A stretch of 64,000 nucleotides of DNA from Pseudooceanicola spongiae (GTDB lineage Bacteria > Pseudomonadota > Alphaproteobacteria > Rhodobacterales > Rhodobacteraceae): positions 4,193,501 to 4,257,500 of the forward strand of contig NZ_CP045201.1 in assembly GCF_014899185.1 (NCBI RefSeq). The letters are read 5' to 3'. Below are positions 27,456 to 35,800 of this stretch, one piece after another. Numbering within the stretch: position 1 is the first letter of the stretch; every line of letters starts with the position of its first letter. The notes under the pieces were generated by a model that was not told where the DNA came from, did not search any database, and worked only from the letters and a program-made list of their open reading frames with translations. The position numbers and the translations under genes were made by a program.

Positions 27456-27647
27456 TTATCCCTTTTTGGACCGGCAGGCGCAGGGCCCTTTGCCGATCAT
27501 GTAGCGCCCGCAAGCGGAGCATTTCTTGCCGCCAAGCTGGCCCGGTTTCTTCGCGCCCGGCTTCTTTTGTCCCGGCAGCGTCAGCTTGCCGAACATCGCC
27601 ATGACGCCCATGCCGACCAGAAACAGGATGACGACCTTGACCACCAC
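27456..27647 (-). CDS. Small membrane-anchored protein with two CxxC-like pairs
   Basis: The 63-residue protein has one N-terminal membrane helix (residues 2-20), a Lys/Gly/Pro-rich linker, and a C-terminal knuckle CSACGRYMIGKGPCAC with four Cys in a zinc-ribbon-like spacing. It ends in a basic tail. I do not recognise the family, but the gene is tightly packed: its start is one base after the peptidase stop and the exchanger follows within nine bases. Metal binding is inferred from the Cys pattern only. Confidence 0.7.
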   Translation of the reverse strand: MVVKVVILFLVGMGVMAMFGKLTLPGQKKPGAKKPGQLGGKKCSACGRYMIGKGPCACRSKKG

Positions 27648-27648
27648 C

Positions 27649-28446
27649 TCAGAGGCCGAAGCGGGCGTAAGCGGCCCGCTCCTCGATGGAATTCAGCCCG
27701 TCGTTCAGCACCGAGGCACCCAGTCGGCTGATCAGCCCGCGCTTCTTGCCATAGGTGCGGAAACGCACGGTGTCGCCAAAGCGGTCCTTCATCACCGGCA
27801 CCATATGCCCGATGCCATCAATCAGACCGCGCTCGACCGCCTTGCGGCCCAGCCAGACCTTGCCGGTGAACATCTCTTCGTCGGTCTTCAGCGCCGCACC
27901 CCGACGCGATTTGACGTATGCGATGAAGGTGCCGTGGATATCCTCAAGCAACCCTTTCAGGCGCGCGACATCCTCTTCGCTCTCGGGGCGGAACGGGTCG
28001 AGCATGCTCTTGCTCTCGCCTGCCGTATAGACCCGCCGCTCGATCCCCTGCCGCGCCAGAAAGACATGCGCGCCGAACCCGGCGGAAATCACCCCGATCG
28101 AGCCGAGGATCGAGCCCTCGTCCGCCAGAATCTCATCCGCCGCGCAGGCCAGCCAGTAGCCGCCCGAGGCCGCGACATCTTCGACAAAGGCATAGACGGG
28201 GATGTGCTTTTCATCCGCCAGCCGCCGGATGCGGGCGGCAATCAGCGACGATTGCACCGGCGATCCGCCGGGCGAATTGATTTTCAGCGCCACGGCCACG
28301 GGTTTGCCGCGCCGGAACGCCTTCTCGATGACAGGGGCCAGAGCCTCGTCACTCAGCGGGCCGCGCGGGCCGGCGGAAATCATGCCGCCGAGGGCAATCA
28401 CGGCCACCATGGGTGGGCGCTTCTTCAGGGGGTTCCATCTACTCAT
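27649..28446 (-). CDS. S49-family signal-peptide-peptidase-like serine protease (SohB/SppA type)
   Basis: The 265-residue protease has the S49 fold with PVAVALKINSPGGSPVQSS, the nucleophilic Ser in VAASGGYWLACAADEI, and the Lys-bearing C-terminal GKVWLGRKAVERGLIDGIG. These enzymes degrade signal-peptide remnants or membrane proteins using a Ser-Lys dyad. No signal helix is visible after the chosen start MSRWNPLKKRP. The open frame extends 84 codons further upstream with unconserved sequence, and no ribosome site marks the chosen ATG, so the start is moderately certain. It is first in the leftward run to the reductase. Confidence 0.88.
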   Translation of the reverse strand: MSRWNPLKKRPPMVAVIALGGMISAGPRGPLSDEALAPVIEKAFRRGKPVAVALKINSPGGSPVQSSLIAARIRRLADEKHIPVYAFVEDVAASGGYWLACAADEILADEGSILGSIGVISAGFGAHVFLARQGIERRVYTAGESKSMLDPFRPESEEDVARLKGLLEDIHGTFIAYVKSRRGAALKTDEEMFTGKVWLGRKAVERGLIDGIGHMVPVMKDRFGDTVRFRTYGKKRGLISRLGASVLNDGLNSIEERAAYARFGL

Positions 28447-28718
28447 GGTGGTGGATGTAAGGTCCGCCCGTGCCTCAGGCAAGGCGACCCATGGCAGGCC
28501 CGGATAAAAACGTGTGGCGGGGCTGCGAAAAAAGTCGCCCAATGATGCCTTGATGGTCGCTTTTGCGGCCCCGGAGGCGCAGTCTCTGTGTTTGGGTGGC
28601 GGAATGCGGCGCACGCGGGCCGGAACCATCGCCTCGCCGGGCCGTTGAACATGAGTTGAACGTGAAACGCCTTGAATCCCGCTTTCCCGGCGCTGCAAGG
28701 AAGGATAGGAGAGGGATC

Positions 28719-29381
28719 ATGACCCTGACACTTCCCAATCTCCTGACGATCCTGCGCCTGCTTTGTGCGCCCGGTATCGCGCTGTGCTTCCTTCTGCTGC
28801 CCCGTCCCTTTGCGGATTGGTGGGCGCTGATCCTTTTCATCGTTGCCTCGGCCACCGACTGGTTTGACGGCTACCTTGCACGCAACCTCAATCAGGTCAG
28901 CAAGCTTGGCACCATGCTCGACCCGATTGCCGACAAGGCGATGGTGGTCATTGCCCTGATGGTGCTGGCGCATGTCTCGTCGCTGGCGCCTCTGCTGATC
29001 CTGCCCGCCGCCGCGATCCTGTTCCGCGAGGTCTTCGTGTCGGGCCTGCGCGAATTCCTCGGCGAAACCGCAGGTCTGCTCAAGGTCACCAAGCTCGCCA
29101 AGTGGAAGACGACCTCGCAGATGGTCGCCATCGTCGTGCTGCTGGCGCAGGGCATTGCCGAACATCAGCTCGGCACCGCCATCTTCGGCCTCGAATCCGA
29201 ATCTGTCGACGCGATCCTGACCGGCAGCCAGCCCGATGACCTCAACCTGCGTCTGCTGATGGTGCTGAACGACTGGACAACATGGGGCGGCGTGGCGCTC
29301 ATCTGGATTGCCGCCGCGCTGACCCTGATCACCGGCGCGGACTATTTCCTCAAGGCGCGCCCGCACCTGAAGGACGACTGA
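28719..29381 (+). CDS. pgsA: CDP-diacylglycerol-glycerol-3-phosphate 3-phosphatidyltransferase
   Basis: The 220-residue membrane enzyme makes phosphatidylglycerophosphate, the committed step to phosphatidylglycerol and cardiolipin. It starts MTLTLPNLLTILRLL, the usual PgsA opening, and carries the CDP-alcohol phosphotransferase motif DGYLARNLNQVSKLGTMLD followed by PIADK (pattern DG-x2-AR-x8-G-x3-D-x3-D). AGGAGAGGG precedes this ATG, while the open frame reaches 156 bases further upstream without support. Its stop overlaps the moaD start. Confidence 0.94.
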   Translation: MTLTLPNLLTILRLLCAPGIALCFLLLPRPFADWWALILFIVASATDWFDGYLARNLNQVSKLGTMLDPIADKAMVVIALMVLAHVSSLAPLLILPAAAILFREVFVSGLREFLGETAGLLKVTKLAKWKTTSQMVAIVVLLAQGIAEHQLGTAIFGLESESVDAILTGSQPDDLNLRLLMVLNDWTTWGGVALIWIAAALTLITGADYFLKARPHLKDD

Positions 29382-29626
29382 TGGACGTGCTGTATTTCGC
29401 CTGGGTCCGTGAACGCATCGGCCTGCCGAAAGAGCGGGTCGAGAGCTCGGCCGCCACCGTCATGGACCTCGTGCACGAACTCTCGGCGCGCGAAGACCGC
29501 TACGCGCTGGCCTTCTCCGACCTCACGGCCCTGCGCGTCGCCGTCGATCAGCAGCTCTCGGACTTCGACGCGCCCCTCGCGGGCGTGCGCGAGATCGCGT
29601 TCTTCCCGCCGATGACCGGGGGCTGA
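29381..29626 (+). CDS. moaD: Molybdopterin synthase small subunit MoaD
   Basis: The 81-residue ubiquitin-like protein donates sulphur from its C-terminal thiocarboxylate to build molybdopterin. It ends FFPPMTGG, with the Gly-Gly tail required for activation. VLYFAWVRERIG opens the beta-grasp fold. Its ATG overlaps the pgsA stop and moaE follows after four bases. Confidence 0.95.
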   Translation: MDVLYFAWVRERIGLPKERVESSAATVMDLVHELSAREDRYALAFSDLTALRVAVDQQLSDFDAPLAGVREIAFFPPMTGG

Positions 29627-29630
29627 GCGG

Positions 29631-30098
29631 ATGAGCCTGATCGACATCCGCGTTCAGGACGCCGCCTTCGATCCGGGAGTCTTGCTCAGCGCCTTCACCA
29701 CGCTTGCGGCGCAGGCCGGGGCAGGGGCCGTGGTCTGCTTCACCGGCCTCGTGCGCGATCTGCCCGGCGCCAATGGCGGGCTGTCGAAAATGGTTATCGA
29801 ACATTATCCCGGCATGACCGAAAGCGCCCTGCAGAGCATCGCTGAGGAGGCCGCGACGCGCTGGTCGCTTGGGCCGGTGCTGATCCTGCACCGCTACGGC
29901 GCGCTGACGCCGGAGGAGCCGATCATGATGGTTGCCACCGCCTCGGCGCACCGTGCAGATGCCTTTCTGGCCGCCGATTTCCTGATGGATTACCTCAAAA
30001 GCCGCGCGCCCTTCTGGAAGAAGGAATTCACCGCTGAGGGCGCGACCTGGGTCGCCGCCAAGGACAGCGACGAAGACGCCCTGTCGCGCTGGCGCTGA
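29631..30098 (+). CDS. moaE: Molybdopterin synthase catalytic subunit MoaE
   Basis: The 155-residue protein is the catalytic subunit that converts precursor Z to molybdopterin with MoaD. Family features are AVVCFTGLVRD early, MVIEHYPGMTE, HRYGALTPEEPIMMVATAS and the active-site Lys region PFWKKEFTAEGATWV. It lies four bases after moaD. The cofactor pathway continues elsewhere in the window with moaB and mobA. Confidence 0.95.
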   Translation: MSLIDIRVQDAAFDPGVLLSAFTTLAAQAGAGAVVCFTGLVRDLPGANGGLSKMVIEHYPGMTESALQSIAEEAATRWSLGPVLILHRYGALTPEEPIMMVATASAHRADAFLAADFLMDYLKSRAPFWKKEFTAEGATWVAAKDSDEDALSRWR

Positions 30099-30125
30099 TC
30101 ATCCCCCCCTTAGTGGGTGGGGGCC

Positions 30126-30455
30126 TCATGACCTCTGGTGAATACGCTCGATATAAGCGCGCAGTTCCTCGGCCTCATGGCGCGCTTCGCGCAGGCCCTC
30201 CATCGTGGCGGAAAGCTCTGCTTCACTCTGGTTCAGCTGCGTTGTCAGGTCGTCCTCGCGCTGCTGCAGATAGGTGATCGCCTGATCGCGGGTTTCTTCC
30301 GCGTCGTGCAGATCCTGCGCCATCTTCTCCAGCTCGCCCATGTCCGATTTCGACACGCGGGTGAAGCGATGGATCAGCCAGTATGAAAACCAGCCCATGC
30401 AGAATGCCACGAACAGGATGATCGCAGTGGCGATGATAAATTCCGTTCTGTTCAC
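30126..30455 (-). CDS. Small membrane protein with C-terminal coiled coil
   Basis: The 109-residue protein has one membrane helix (about residues 6-28) and then a long, charged, heptad-patterned helix rich in Glu, Gln and Arg from about residue 35 to the end. No enzyme motif is visible. It probably forms a membrane-anchored coiled-coil oligomer. It lies downstream of the BON/OmpA gene by 84 bases on the same strand. I do not recognise the family; function unknown. Confidence 0.75.
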   Translation of the reverse strand: MNRTEFIIATAIILFVAFCMGWFSYWLIHRFTRVSKSDMGELEKMAQDLHDAEETRDQAITYLQQREDDLTTQLNQSEAELSATMEGLREARHEAEELRAYIERIHQRS

Positions 30456-30539
30456 CTAGTCGTCCCCTGTGTCCCAGGCCAGTCCGCCATGGGCATTTGA
30501 TATGTCCTCAAGCCGCTCGGGCTGTCTTGTGCGCGCCGC

Positions 30540-32564
30540 TCACTCTGCGGGCAGATCCTCGCCCGCATCGCTGCCCTCGCCCATGTCATCGCCGGAAAAG
30601 TCGCCCGACCCGTCGTCTGTCGCGTCGCCCGAGCCGTCGATATCCTCGCGCCCCTCGTCCCCCGAGACGTCGACATCGCTGCCATCGCCCAGCAGATGCG
30701 CGCCGCCCAGACCGTCCTCGACGATCATGCCCGGCGCGGTGCCCGCATCGTCATCGGCGGTGGCCTGCAGGCGGAACTCGATGCGACGGTTGGCTTCGCG
30801 GCCCTCTTCGGTGGCGTTGTCGGCGATCGGATCGGCCTCGCCAAAGCCTTCGGCGGCAAAGCTGCTGGTCAGCACGCGGCGGGTGCGCAATTCGTTCAGC
30901 ACTGCCTGTGCGCGGCTCTCGCTCAGCGCCAGGTTCATCTCTTCGCGGCCCTGACTGTCGGTGAAGCCGGCGATCTGCAGCGGCAGCTCGGGGCAGGTTT
31001 TCAGCACTTCCGCGATCTGGTCCAGCAGGCCGCGGCTGTCCCCGGTCACATTGGCCGAGCCGGGCTCGAAGTTGATCTTGGCCTCTTTCTGCACGCCCTT
31101 CAGCAGCGCCAGACATTCCTCAGGCGTGGGCAGGGCGGCCAGCGGGTCCAGCTTTTCCTGATAGGTGACATTGATCTGAAACTCTGCGCCTTCGCCCAAC
31201 CGGCTGCCGAACATCCGCGCGATCTCGTTGCTGGCGTCCTGATTGCCGGTGTTGCCGCTGATGTCCACCGAGTCCGGCGTCACCGTGACGGCACCATTGG
31301 CCAGCAGCGACAGCGCATCAAGGCTGGTCAGCACCCGCACCGGCCAGCCCTCGGGCAATGTCTCGTCCAGCCGCGCGGCAGTATAAACGCTGTCACTGCC
31401 GAACCGCGCCTTGGCGAGGGATTCGGTGGCGTTGCGCATCACCTCGTCACTGACCCGGCCGCGCAGCTGCACCTTCCCCTCAGGGCTCAGCGTGGCGGTG
31501 AACTCGGGCGTGCCCGAGGGGGCGGCATCGGGCATCTTCGGCAGCACGGTGTGCAGCGCATAGACCTCGGGCAAGCCATTCTCCAGCTCGCCGACAACGC
31601 GGTCGAAATCGGCCTGTGTGGTGCCTTCGGCGGCGATCAGGCTGATGTCGGCGTCCGACACGGTAACACTGCCACCGCCCAGCTCGCCCACGGCACGCAC
31701 CGCCATCGAGGTCGCCCGCCCCCAGTCGGAGGAGGGCACGCCAAGGCCGATGACACAGCGACCCGGCGCCTCCATCCCGGCGACGCGCCCGGCGTCCAGA
31801 ATCATCCGCGAGGCGCGCTCGGTATCGGCCGAACAGGCGTCAAAGCGCGCGCCCTCGGCGTCGCGGACGAATCGCAGGGTGAAGGGCGCGATGATCGGGC
31901 GCGGCGCGCTGATCGACAGCATCAGCCGCATGTCGGGGTCGGCGCGGCGGCGCAGATCGGCCTCCAGCGCGCGCTTGGCCTCGGGGCTGTCGCTCATTGC
32001 GGTGATCGACACCCGGTCCGAGGACAGCGAAATCTTGGAATGAGGCAGGTTGCGCAAGGCGTTGACGGCATAGGAGACCGTCGCGCTCCAGCCCGCAGGC
32101 ACCGGATAATCCGCGCTTTGCAGCAGGTCGGAGACATTCTCGACGCCGCGCAGCTTGGACACCCGGTCCACCAGCGCCGCGCGATCCGTCTCCGCCGGGA
32201 TCAGCCCGATGAGAGAGATTTCCCCCTCATTGCGCAGGATCTCGATGGAAAAATCCGGGGCCGCCAGCGCACTGCTGGCCTGCACCTGCATCCGGTCGAT
32301 GACCCGGCTGGCCTCCACCACCGAACTGGCGACGGACTTGGCACGAAACCGCAGCGCCTCGGTCGGGGCGATGCCGCTCAGCCGCACCTGCAGGCCGTCG
32401 GCGCGCACCTCGGCCCAGCCCAGTTCGGACTGGTCCAGCGACCGGCGGACATTGGTTTCCGACGCGTTCTCGATGGTGTCGACGGCAAAGCCTGCAGCCA
32501 CCATGCTGCCCGCAGCGGCGGCAAGGAACGTTCCGGTCAGGATGAAGATCGAGGACAGACGCAT
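30540..32564 (-). CDS. OmpA-domain protein with BON-like repeats and acidic tail
   Basis: The 674-residue envelope protein starts with a signal or anchor helix (MRLSSIFILTGTFLAAAAGSMVAAG). Several BON-like segments follow, such as ISLIGLIPAETDRAALVDRV near residue 105 and VQLRGRVSDEVMRNATESL further on. An OmpA-type peptidoglycan-binding domain lies near residues 500-605, with GFTDSQGREEMNLALSESRA and GFGEADPIADN followed by NRRIEF. The last 70 residues are Asp/Gly/Ser-rich and strongly acidic. BON plus OmpA recalls mycobacterial ArfA and suggests an envelope-spanning role. The start at 32564 is preferred over a TTG 63 bases upstream because of the signal helix. It lies downstream of ubiA. 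Confidence 0.82.
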   Translation of the reverse strand: MRLSSIFILTGTFLAAAAGSMVAAGFAVDTIENASETNVRRSLDQSELGWAEVRADGLQVRLSGIAPTEALRFRAKSVASSVVEASRVIDRMQVQASSALAAPDFSIEILRNEGEISLIGLIPAETDRAALVDRVSKLRGVENVSDLLQSADYPVPAGWSATVSYAVNALRNLPHSKISLSSDRVSITAMSDSPEAKRALEADLRRRADPDMRLMLSISAPRPIIAPFTLRFVRDAEGARFDACSADTERASRMILDAGRVAGMEAPGRCVIGLGVPSSDWGRATSMAVRAVGELGGGSVTVSDADISLIAAEGTTQADFDRVVGELENGLPEVYALHTVLPKMPDAAPSGTPEFTATLSPEGKVQLRGRVSDEVMRNATESLAKARFGSDSVYTAARLDETLPEGWPVRVLTSLDALSLLANGAVTVTPDSVDISGNTGNQDASNEIARMFGSRLGEGAEFQINVTYQEKLDPLAALPTPEECLALLKGVQKEAKINFEPGSANVTGDSRGLLDQIAEVLKTCPELPLQIAGFTDSQGREEMNLALSESRAQAVLNELRTRRVLTSSFAAEGFGEADPIADNATEEGREANRRIEFRLQATADDDAGTAPGMIVEDGLGGAHLLGDGSDVDVSGDEGREDIDGSGDATDDGSGDFSGDDMGEGSDAGEDLPAE

Positions 32565-32627
32565 CAGGCGGGGTCCGGGCGCAGTTTCAGTTGCCCCGTG
32601 TCTAGACGTCGGAGCCGGGCGTGGCAA

Positions 32628-33605
32628 TCAGAGCAGGATGGCGGCGGCGAAAAACGGCAAAGGCAACAGACCGGCATCGCGATTGGCGCGGAACAGGAAC
32701 AAAAGCCCGTCAAAGTCGGTGTCATCGTAGTGTTTCAGCTGCCAGAGCATGTGCGCCCCGAACGCCCAGGCCCCCGCCAGCGCCATCACGATGCTGAGAG
32801 GCGAGGCGCTCGGCAGCAGCGCCACCAGAATGGCCAGCGACATCAGCGCGACCGAAGCGATCAGGAAGCGCGCCAGCCACTGCGGCGTGCGCTCCATGAA
32901 CAGGCGGGCGGTGGATTTGACGCCGATCAGCGCGTCGTCTTCCTTGTCCTGATGGGCATAGATGGTGTCGTAGAACAGCGTCCAGGCGATCCCCGCGATA
33001 TAGAGGATCACCGGCGCCGCGCTCAGGCTGCCGGTATGCGCCGTCCAGACCATCAGCGCGCCCCAGTTGAACGCAAGGCCGAGGAAGACCTGAGGCCACC
33101 AGGTGAATCGCTTGGCAAACGGATAGATCGCGACGGGTATGATCGAGATGAACCCCAGCACGATCGCCGCCACCGGAAACGTCAGCAGGATGCAGAAGGC
33201 GATCAGCGCCTGCGCCACCATCCACGCGACCGCCTGCTTGACGCTGACCTGACCCGAGGGGATCGGCCGCGAGCGGGTGCGCGCGACCGAGGCATCGAAT
33301 TCCCGGTCGGTGATGTCGTTCCAGGTACAGCCCGCGCCCCGCATCAGGAACGCGCCAAGCCCACAGGCCACGAATATCCACAGATCCTGCCAGCGTGGTT
33401 GCCCGTCCGACGCGATGGCCAGCAGCAGCCCCCACCAGCAGGGCAGCAGCAGCAGCCATGTGCCGATGGGCCGGTCGGCGCGTGACAACCTCAGATAGGG
33501 GCGGGTGGCGGGCGGCGCCAGCCTGTCGACCCAATTGCCACGGACCGCGTCCGCAACCTGACCCTCATCGTTGGTCGCATCTGGTGTCGCTGGGCGATGG
33601 GTCAT
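32628..33605 (-). CDS. ubiA: 4-hydroxybenzoate polyprenyltransferase
   Basis: The 325-residue integral membrane enzyme prenylates 4-hydroxybenzoate in ubiquinone synthesis. The first prenyl-diphosphate/Mg site is NDITDREFD in the segment GAGCTWNDITDREFDASVAR, followed by RTRSRPI; the second Asp-rich site is the DTIYAHQDKEDD loop. About eight hydrophobic helices follow the pattern of UbiA. Its start codon lies only 11 bases from that of the divergent rsmE, so the promoters must overlap or lie within coding sequence. Confidence 0.94.
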   Translation of the reverse strand: MTHRPATPDATNDEGQVADAVRGNWVDRLAPPATRPYLRLSRADRPIGTWLLLLPCWWGLLLAIASDGQPRWQDLWIFVACGLGAFLMRGAGCTWNDITDREFDASVARTRSRPIPSGQVSVKQAVAWMVAQALIAFCILLTFPVAAIVLGFISIIPVAIYPFAKRFTWWPQVFLGLAFNWGALMVWTAHTGSLSAAPVILYIAGIAWTLFYDTIYAHQDKEDDALIGVKSTARLFMERTPQWLARFLIASVALMSLAILVALLPSASPLSIVMALAGAWAFGAHMLWQLKHYDDTDFDGLLFLFRANRDAGLLPLPFFAAAILL

Positions 33606-33616
33606 ATGTAGGCCTC

Positions 33617-34351
33617 ATGGAAACTGCAAAGATCAGGCTCTGTGTAGAGCACCCCTTGGGGGAAGGGCAAACCGTTCCGCTCGACCGGGACCAGGCGCAT
33701 TACCTTTTCGGGGTCATGCGGCAGGTCGCGGGGGCGGCGATTGCCCTTTTCAATGGCCGTGACGGCGAATGGCAGGCCGAGGTCGTCGACGCCGGCAAGC
33801 GCGGCGGCATCCTCGTCTGTCGCACGCAATCGAAACCGCAGGGCGGCCCGGCGGATGTCTGGCTGCTGTTCGCGCCGATCAAGAAGGCCCGCACCGACTT
33901 CATCGTCGAAAAAGCGGCCGAGATGGGCGCCGCCCGCATCCTGCCGGTGCAGACCGACTTCACCAATGCCGAACGCATCCGCCGCGACCGCCTGCAGGCC
34001 CACGCGGTCGAGGCCGCCGAGCAATGCGGCAACACCTATGTCCCCGAGGTCGCCGACCTCACCAAGCTCGACCGCCTGCTCGCGGACTGGCCCGAAGGCC
34101 GCCGCCTGATGTTCTGCGACGAAGCCCTTGCCGACACCGACGCGGCGCAAAACGGCCTGACCGGCGCGCCGCGGGGCCCCTGGGCGATCCTCATCGGCCC
34201 CGAGGGCGGCTTTTCAGAGGCTGAGCGGACCCGCCTGCGCAGTCTTCCCTTCGCCCACTCCGTCCAGCTCGGCCCCCGCATCCTGCGCGCCGACACCGCC
34301 GCCGTGGCCGCCCTGACGCTCTGGCAAGCCGCGTTGGGCGACTGGTCATGA
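33617..34351 (+). CDS. rsmE: 16S rRNA (uracil-1498-N3)-methyltransferase
   Basis: The 244-residue SPOUT-class methyltransferase modifies U1498 of 16S rRNA. It has an N-terminal PUA-like part with QAHYLFGVMRQ and the C-terminal knot with EQCGNTYVPEV, ILIGPEGGFSEAE and LGPRILRADTAAVAAL, the cofactor-binding signature. The open frame extends upstream into the ubiA leader, but METAKIRL matches the expected start. It overlaps the acetyltransferase gene by four bases. Confidence 0.94.
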   Translation: METAKIRLCVEHPLGEGQTVPLDRDQAHYLFGVMRQVAGAAIALFNGRDGEWQAEVVDAGKRGGILVCRTQSKPQGGPADVWLLFAPIKKARTDFIVEKAAEMGAARILPVQTDFTNAERIRRDRLQAHAVEAAEQCGNTYVPEVADLTKLDRLLADWPEGRRLMFCDEALADTDAAQNGLTGAPRGPWAILIGPEGGFSEAERTRLRSLPFAHSVQLGPRILRADTAAVAALTLWQAALGDWS

Positions 34352-35181
34352 TCCGCGAGGTGGCGCCCGCCGACGCGCCCGCGATCGAGGCGTTTCTGGC
34401 GCAGCACGCCGAAACCTCGATGTTCCTGCGCAGCAACCTCGCAGGGCAGGGCGTCGGCCTCACCGATCACCCGCACTCCAGCCGCTACTGGTGCGCCCCT
34501 GCAACCGGCGCGATCACCGGCGTCGTCGGCCTTTCGCGCGACGGCTTCGCGATGCTGCAGATCCCCGGCGCGAGTGACGCCACCATCGCCGCCTTCGCCG
34601 CAGCCCTCGCAGGCGAACCCCTGCAAGGCCTCACGGGCGAGGCCGATCAGGCCGCTCGCCTGCTCGCCGCGCTGCCCCCCGCCCGCCTGTCGATGAACGA
34701 CGTCGAACCGCTCTACCGGCTGGAGCTGTCGCAGCTCGCCCCCAGCACGGCCACGATCCGCCCGCCACAGCCGGATGACCTCGCTCTGCTGAGCGACTGG
34801 TTCACCGCCTACGCCCGCGACACCGGCCTCAGCGCCACCGATGCCGAGGCACGGGCGCGGGGCCGCGACCGCGCCGAACAGGCGCTGCGTCCCGACGCCA
34901 CGCTCCGACTGTTGCTGGAGGGTGACCAGCCCGTCGCCATGGCCGCCCTCAACGCCCGCGTCGCCGATATGGTGCAGGTCGGCGGCGTCTACGTCCCGAC
35001 GTCCGCCCGCAACACAGGCCGGGGCCGCCGCGTCACCCAAGCCCTGCTGGCCGAAGCCGCCGCCACAGGTGCGCGCACCGCCATCCTCTTCGCCAACAAC
35101 CCCGCTGCTGCCCGCGCTTATGAGGGGCTGGGCTTCACCCTCATCGGCCAGTACCGCGTCGCCATGATGGCCACCGCATGA
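34348..35181 (+). CDS. GNAT-family N-acetyltransferase
   Basis: The 277-residue protein has a C-terminal GNAT domain (about residues 130-275) with the acetyl-CoA loop in VYVPTSARNTGRGRRVTQAL and the following FANNPAAARAYEGLGF. The N-terminal half has a weak second GNAT-like fold, as in two-domain GNATs. The acceptor is unknown. It overlaps both rsmE and the following gene by four bases, so it is translationally coupled. DNA here is especially GC-rich. Confidence 0.85.
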   Translation: MIREVAPADAPAIEAFLAQHAETSMFLRSNLAGQGVGLTDHPHSSRYWCAPATGAITGVVGLSRDGFAMLQIPGASDATIAAFAAALAGEPLQGLTGEADQAARLLAALPPARLSMNDVEPLYRLELSQLAPSTATIRPPQPDDLALLSDWFTAYARDTGLSATDAEARARGRDRAEQALRPDATLRLLLEGDQPVAMAALNARVADMVQVGGVYVPTSARNTGRGRRVTQALLAEAAATGARTAILFANNPAAARAYEGLGFTLIGQYRVAMMATA

Positions 35182-35702
35182 TCCTCATCCGCCCCGAAGC
35201 CCGCCGCGCCGTGGCGCGCTGGCGCGAGGCCCTGTTCGGGCTGGCCGTCACCGGTGTCGGCGTCTGGTGGATGCTGATCAGCTACGGCCTCGTGTTCTGG
35301 ATCAGCGGCGTCATCAGCCTCGCCGGTCTCGCCATGGTCGCCGCCGGGGTGCAGCAGGGACGCTTTCGTACCATGGCGGGCGGCCCGGGCGTCGTGCGCA
35401 TCGACGAAGGCCAGATCGGTTATTTCGGCCCCTTCACCGGCGGCGCCGTCGCGCTGTCGGAAATCTCCCGGCTGACGCTCGACCCCAACGTCACGCCGCC
35501 CAGCTGGCGCCTCTCGCAAATCGGCCAGCCCGACCTTCTGATCCCGCTCAACGCCGAAGGCGCCGACGCGCTTTTCGATGTCTTTGCCGCGCTTCCGGGC
35601 ATCAGCACCAGCAAACTTGTCAGCGAAGTCCAGCGCGCCGTTTCTGGCCAGAAGTCCGCACCGGTCATCATCTGGCAACGTCGCCAGCTCTGGCTCCATT
35701 GA
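35178..35702 (+). CDS. Small membrane protein of unknown function
   Basis: The 174-residue protein has two adjacent membrane helices (about residues 18-37 and 40-60) and a C-terminal domain of about 110 residues with beta-rich wording (VVRIDEGQIGYFGPFTGG). No catalytic motif is evident. It overlaps the acetyltransferase and precedes gshA by about 100 bases on the same strand. The tail resembles PH-like membrane-attached domains in outline, but this is inference. Confidence 0.75.
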   Translation: MILIRPEARRAVARWREALFGLAVTGVGVWWMLISYGLVFWISGVISLAGLAMVAAGVQQGRFRTMAGGPGVVRIDEGQIGYFGPFTGGAVALSEISRLTLDPNVTPPSWRLSQIGQPDLLIPLNAEGADALFDVFAALPGISTSKLVSEVQRAVSGQKSAPVIIWQRRQLWLH

Positions 35703-35800
35703 CACGCGCGCCATTTCAGAACAGACCTAGGCCCCTTGGTCCGGACATCTCCGGCCAGGCCAGTTTCCATTGACCCCCTAAACGACGCGGAGATCCCCAC

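Noticed and set aside
30696..33485. 929-codon open frame on the plus strand
   Set aside because: It lies antisense to the OmpA-domain and ubiA genes, has low-complexity Arg/Gln/Gly-rich wording and no family resemblance; it is a by-product of GC-rich codon use.
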